Positions 6,080-7,811 of a DNA stretch of 7,811 nt are shown here, piece by piece. Numbering within the stretch: position 1 is the first letter of the stretch; each line of letters starts with the position of its first letter. A program made the position numbers and the translations under genes. The notes under the pieces are model-generated. The model was not told the origin of the DNA and did not search any database. It saw only the letters and a program-made list of their open reading frames with translations. This DNA is from an uncultured Alphaproteobacteria bacterium (lineage in GTDB: Bacteria; Pseudomonadota; Alphaproteobacteria; Caulobacterales; Caulobacteraceae), in NCBI GenBank assembly GCA_903928755.1, contig CAIYSH010000003.1:1-7811 (forward strand). Direction: 5' to 3'.

Positions 6080-6988
6080 ATGGAACGCCGCAAGGATCCG
6101 GACTGGTTCGCAGGGTTCCTGACCCGCGAGGGCCTTCCGCCCTCGTTCAGCCAGGTCTTCAAGACCGTTGTTGAGCCCCTTGCAGAGCATATCCATGCGT
6201 CTTGCGACCGTATCCGCCTCGTAGGGCTCTGCGGTGCCCAGGGGAGCGGCAAGTCGACCCTGTCATCTGCCCTGGCCCTTGTCCTGAAAGACCGCGGGCT
6301 GAAGGTTGCGACGCTCTCCCTGGATGACCTCTACCTCTCCCGCGCCCTCCGCAAGGGCCTAGCCCTTGGCGTGCACCCTCTTCTGGCGACCCGGGGGGTT
6401 CCCGGTACCCATGATGTGGCCTTCGGCGGGCAAGTTCTGGAGGCTCTGAAAGGGAACCGGGAGACTTGTCTGCCCAGGTTTGACAAGGCTGCCGATGATC
6501 CATTTCCACAATCCTCGTGGCCCAGGGTCACCGGCCCCCTGGACGTCGTGCTTTTTGAGGGATGGTGCGTCGGTGCGCGGGCCCAGTCAGAGCGCGAACT
6601 CGCACATCCGATCAACACCCTGGAACATGATGAGGACCCCGGCGGCCACTGGCGAGCCCATGTGAATGCCCAGTTGAGAGGACCCTATGCCAGCTTTTTT
6701 TCGAGACTGGACCTCTTCGTGTTCCTGCAGGCCCCGAATTTCGATGTCGTGGCCGACTGGCGACTCGAACAGGAAGAAAAGCTTCGCAAGCGCCTGGAAC
6801 AGGAGGGTGCCTCGACCACTCACCTCATGGATGAAGCCGGGGTTCGACGGTTCATTTCCCACTATGAGAGGATTACCCGGGCCTTGCTGGATGAAGCACC
6901 CGATCGGGCTGATGTCCTCATAAGACTTGAGGCTGACAGGTCTGTCAGCGAGGTCAGGTTCAAACCGCCCTATTTAATCGGGGTGTAA
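6080..6988 (+). CDS. P-loop kinase of the D-glycerate 3-kinase-like (plant GLYK / yeast Tda10) family
   Basis: Proteins of this family phosphorylate small molecules; the plant member makes 3-phosphoglycerate from D-glycerate in photorespiration. The 302-residue protein has a Walker A loop GAQGSGKST at 52-60, SLDDLYL at 80-86, a TRGVPGTHD segment at 104-112, FDKAADDPFP at 134-143 and a Walker B-like strand VVLFEGWCVG at 156-165. NTLEHDEDP, then the DLFVFLQAP strand and a VADWRLEQEEKLR helix follow, and MDEAGVRRFISHYERI is the family's C-terminal helix. The start ATG at 6080 follows GGGGA (6071-6075) at short spacing and lies 42 bp after the pilin stop, so it may belong to the mutT-pilin transcript. 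Its last 19 bp overlap the end of the convergent S4 gene. The fold and phosphotransfer role are well supported; glycerate as the substrate is an inference by family. Confidence 0.85.
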   Translation: MERRKDPDWFAGFLTREGLPPSFSQVFKTVVEPLAEHIHASCDRIRLVGLCGAQGSGKSTLSSALALVLKDRGLKVATLSLDDLYLSRALRKGLALGVHPLLATRGVPGTHDVAFGGQVLEALKGNRETCLPRFDKAADDPFPQSSWPRVTGPLDVVLFEGWCVGARAQSERELAHPINTLEHDEDPGGHWRAHVNAQLRGPYASFFSRLDLFVFLQAPNFDVVADWRLEQEEKLRKRLEQEGASTTHLMDEAGVRRFISHYERITRALLDEAPDRADVLIRLEADRSVSEVRFKPPYLIGV

Positions 6989-7245
6989 AGTCCACGCGCT
7001 TCTTCTGGTGGTCCGCGCCGCTCTCCGACAGCTTCCACCCGGATCGCCACAATCCGCCCGCCGTTTGCGAAAACAAGGTCGTCCCCAGGCTTCACCGGCC
7101 TGGCACATTTGTCGATCCGGCTTTCCTGGCCAGACCGGGTCAGACGGACCTTGCCCTCATCGAGAAACCTGGCGGCCAGGGATCGCGTCTTGAAAAACCG
7201 AGCCCGCCATAGCCAGACATCGGCACGGACAGACACTTCGCTCAT
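6970..7245 (-). CDS. S4-domain RNA-binding protein, Hsp15 (HslR)-like
   Basis: Hsp15 binds free 50S subunits that still carry a nascent chain with tRNA after premature dissociation, and helps recycle them. The 91-residue protein is little more than one S4 domain: RADVWLWRARFFKTRSLA (7-24) followed by ARFLDEGKVRL, then the strand part with VKPGDDLVF (51-59). The short C-terminal tail contains RRGPPEEARGLY, typical of this group. The ATG at 7245 overlaps the stop of the upstream helicase fragment as ATGA; the longer open frame back to 7470 is antisense-like Arg-rich sequence and is rejected. It follows the helicase gene, as in many alphaproteobacteria. The ferredoxin (fdxA) and carD genes that I recall often following are absent here; the convergent kinase gene comes next. 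Confidence 0.9.
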   Translation of the reverse strand: MSEVSVRADVWLWRARFFKTRSLAARFLDEGKVRLTRSGQESRIDKCARPVKPGDDLVFANGGRIVAIRVEAVGERRGPPEEARGLYTPIK

Positions 7246-7808
7246 GTCATGGCCGCCTTCCTCCTCCTCGGACGAGGGCGACGGACCGGGCTCGGCGCGG
7301 CCCGCAAGGCCTCCAGGGCGGCGAAGGGGGAGGCGGGTCTCACGGGGGCGGGTTCTGAGGATCTCGGCGAAGCCCGACGCCGCCATGCCGTTGGCTCTCC
7401 GGCCCTGGGCCTGGCGGTGGGCGCAAAGTTCAGGCCGCGCAGGATGTCGCGCATCTCGGTTTCGCTCCATCCCAGCCGAGACATGATGTCTGGCCCGATC
7501 ACAGTGCCCTGTCCCTGCCGTGGCGCAGCGCGAACCTGGTCATCCAGTCGGTCCAGATCTGCAACCGGTACGGCCCAGTGTCCGACCGCCCGCAGGCCAA
7601 AAGCGGAAAGGGCCTTGGGGTCAAGGACGGATCTCGGCAGTGGGCTCAGCCGGTCTGCCGGGGGGAGCCAGCTGCGATCGATAAAGCCTTGGGCCAATTG
7701 CCTTGCTCCCGGTTTCAGAAGTTCGGGCAGGTAGATGGAAAATGCCGAAAGTCTCACGCCGAGCTGTTTCAATGCCCGACGCTCTGTGGGACTGAGGGCC
7801 CTGGCTTC
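7242..7808 (-). CDS. C-terminal part of a SUV3/Mgp-like superfamily 2 helicase; frame closed by TAA at the window edge
   Basis: The 188 sense codons encode the C-terminal region of the alphaproteobacterial helicase family related to mitochondrial SUV3, an RNA helicase. Key marks are LGVRLSAFSIYLPELLKP, followed by a WAVPV segment, then GPDIMSRLGWSETEMRDILRGLNF, then an Arg/Pro-rich tail with SPFAALEALRAA and a final basic cluster before the stop. The helicase motor domains would lie to the right, outside the window. The codon at 7811-7809 reads TAA in this frame, yet the residues after it (EARALSPTERRALK) still look like family sequence. Either the gene is disrupted, the base calls at the edge are wrong, or a short form starts at the TTG at 7772, the first usable start. 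The stop overlaps the S4 gene start as ATGA, pointing to coupled translation. Family recognition is from memory of the C-terminal pattern; no motor motif can be seen. Confidence 0.72.
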   Translation of the reverse strand, partial: EARALSPTERRALKQLGVRLSAFSIYLPELLKPGARQLAQGFIDRSWLPPADRLSPLPRSVLDPKALSAFGLRAVGHWAVPVADLDRLDDQVRAAPRQGQGTVIGPDIMSRLGWSETEMRDILRGLNFAPTARPRAGEPTAWRRRASPRSSEPAPVRPASPFAALEALRAAPSPVRRPRPRRRKAAMT

Positions 7809-7811
7809 TTA

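Noticed and set aside
7246..7470. Longer 166-residue form of the S4 protein from an upstream start
   Set aside because: The extra 75 residues lie within the helicase coding region, are Arg/Pro-rich shadow sequence, and the ATGA overlap gives a natural start at 7245.

Overview
The window looks like chromosomal DNA from an alphaproteobacterium. It is GC-rich, and the order PpiC-type prolyl isomerase, argJ, mutT-type NUDIX hydrolase is one I recall from several alphaproteobacterial groups. The pair of a SUV3/Mgp-like helicase C-terminus followed by an S4-domain (Hsp15-like) gene is also typical of that class. The exact order cannot be fixed from the sequence. I see no rRNA, tRNA, CRISPR array, insertion sequence or phage gene.

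Layout from left to right: (1) a minus-strand thiolase, cut off by the left edge, with its N-terminal 310 residues present; (2) a divergent intergenic region holding an imperfect inverted repeat; (3) a plus-strand pair overlapping by ATGA, a PpiC-type lipoprotein and argJ; (4) a convergent junction with an 8-bp hairpin; (5) a minus-strand RhlE-like DEAD-box RNA helicase with a TTG start and a Gly/Asn/Gln-rich tail; (6) a divergent intergenic region of about 300 bp; (7) a plus-strand run of mutT-type hydrolase, a tiny Flp/Fap (type IVb) pilin gene overlapping the end of mutT, and a P-loop kinase of the D-glycerate 3-kinase-like family; (8) a minus-strand pair overlapping by ATGA, the C-terminal part of a SUV3-like helicase followed by an S4 RNA-binding protein. 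The S4 gene overlaps the kinase tail-to-tail by 19 bp.

Most genes are housekeeping: acyl-CoA thiolysis or condensation, envelope protein folding, the acetyl cycle of arginine synthesis, RNA remodelling, nucleotide-pool cleaning and rescue of stalled 50S subunits. No evident new multi-gene system is present. The points most worth a second look are the orphan Flp pilin with its odd start (a CTGA overlap with the mutT stop, or an 85-nt overlap from the only ATG), an in-frame TAA at the extreme right edge inside a region that still looks like helicase, a roughly 63-residue N-terminal extension on ArgJ, and the 52-bp imperfect inverted repeat upstream of the lipoprotein gene.
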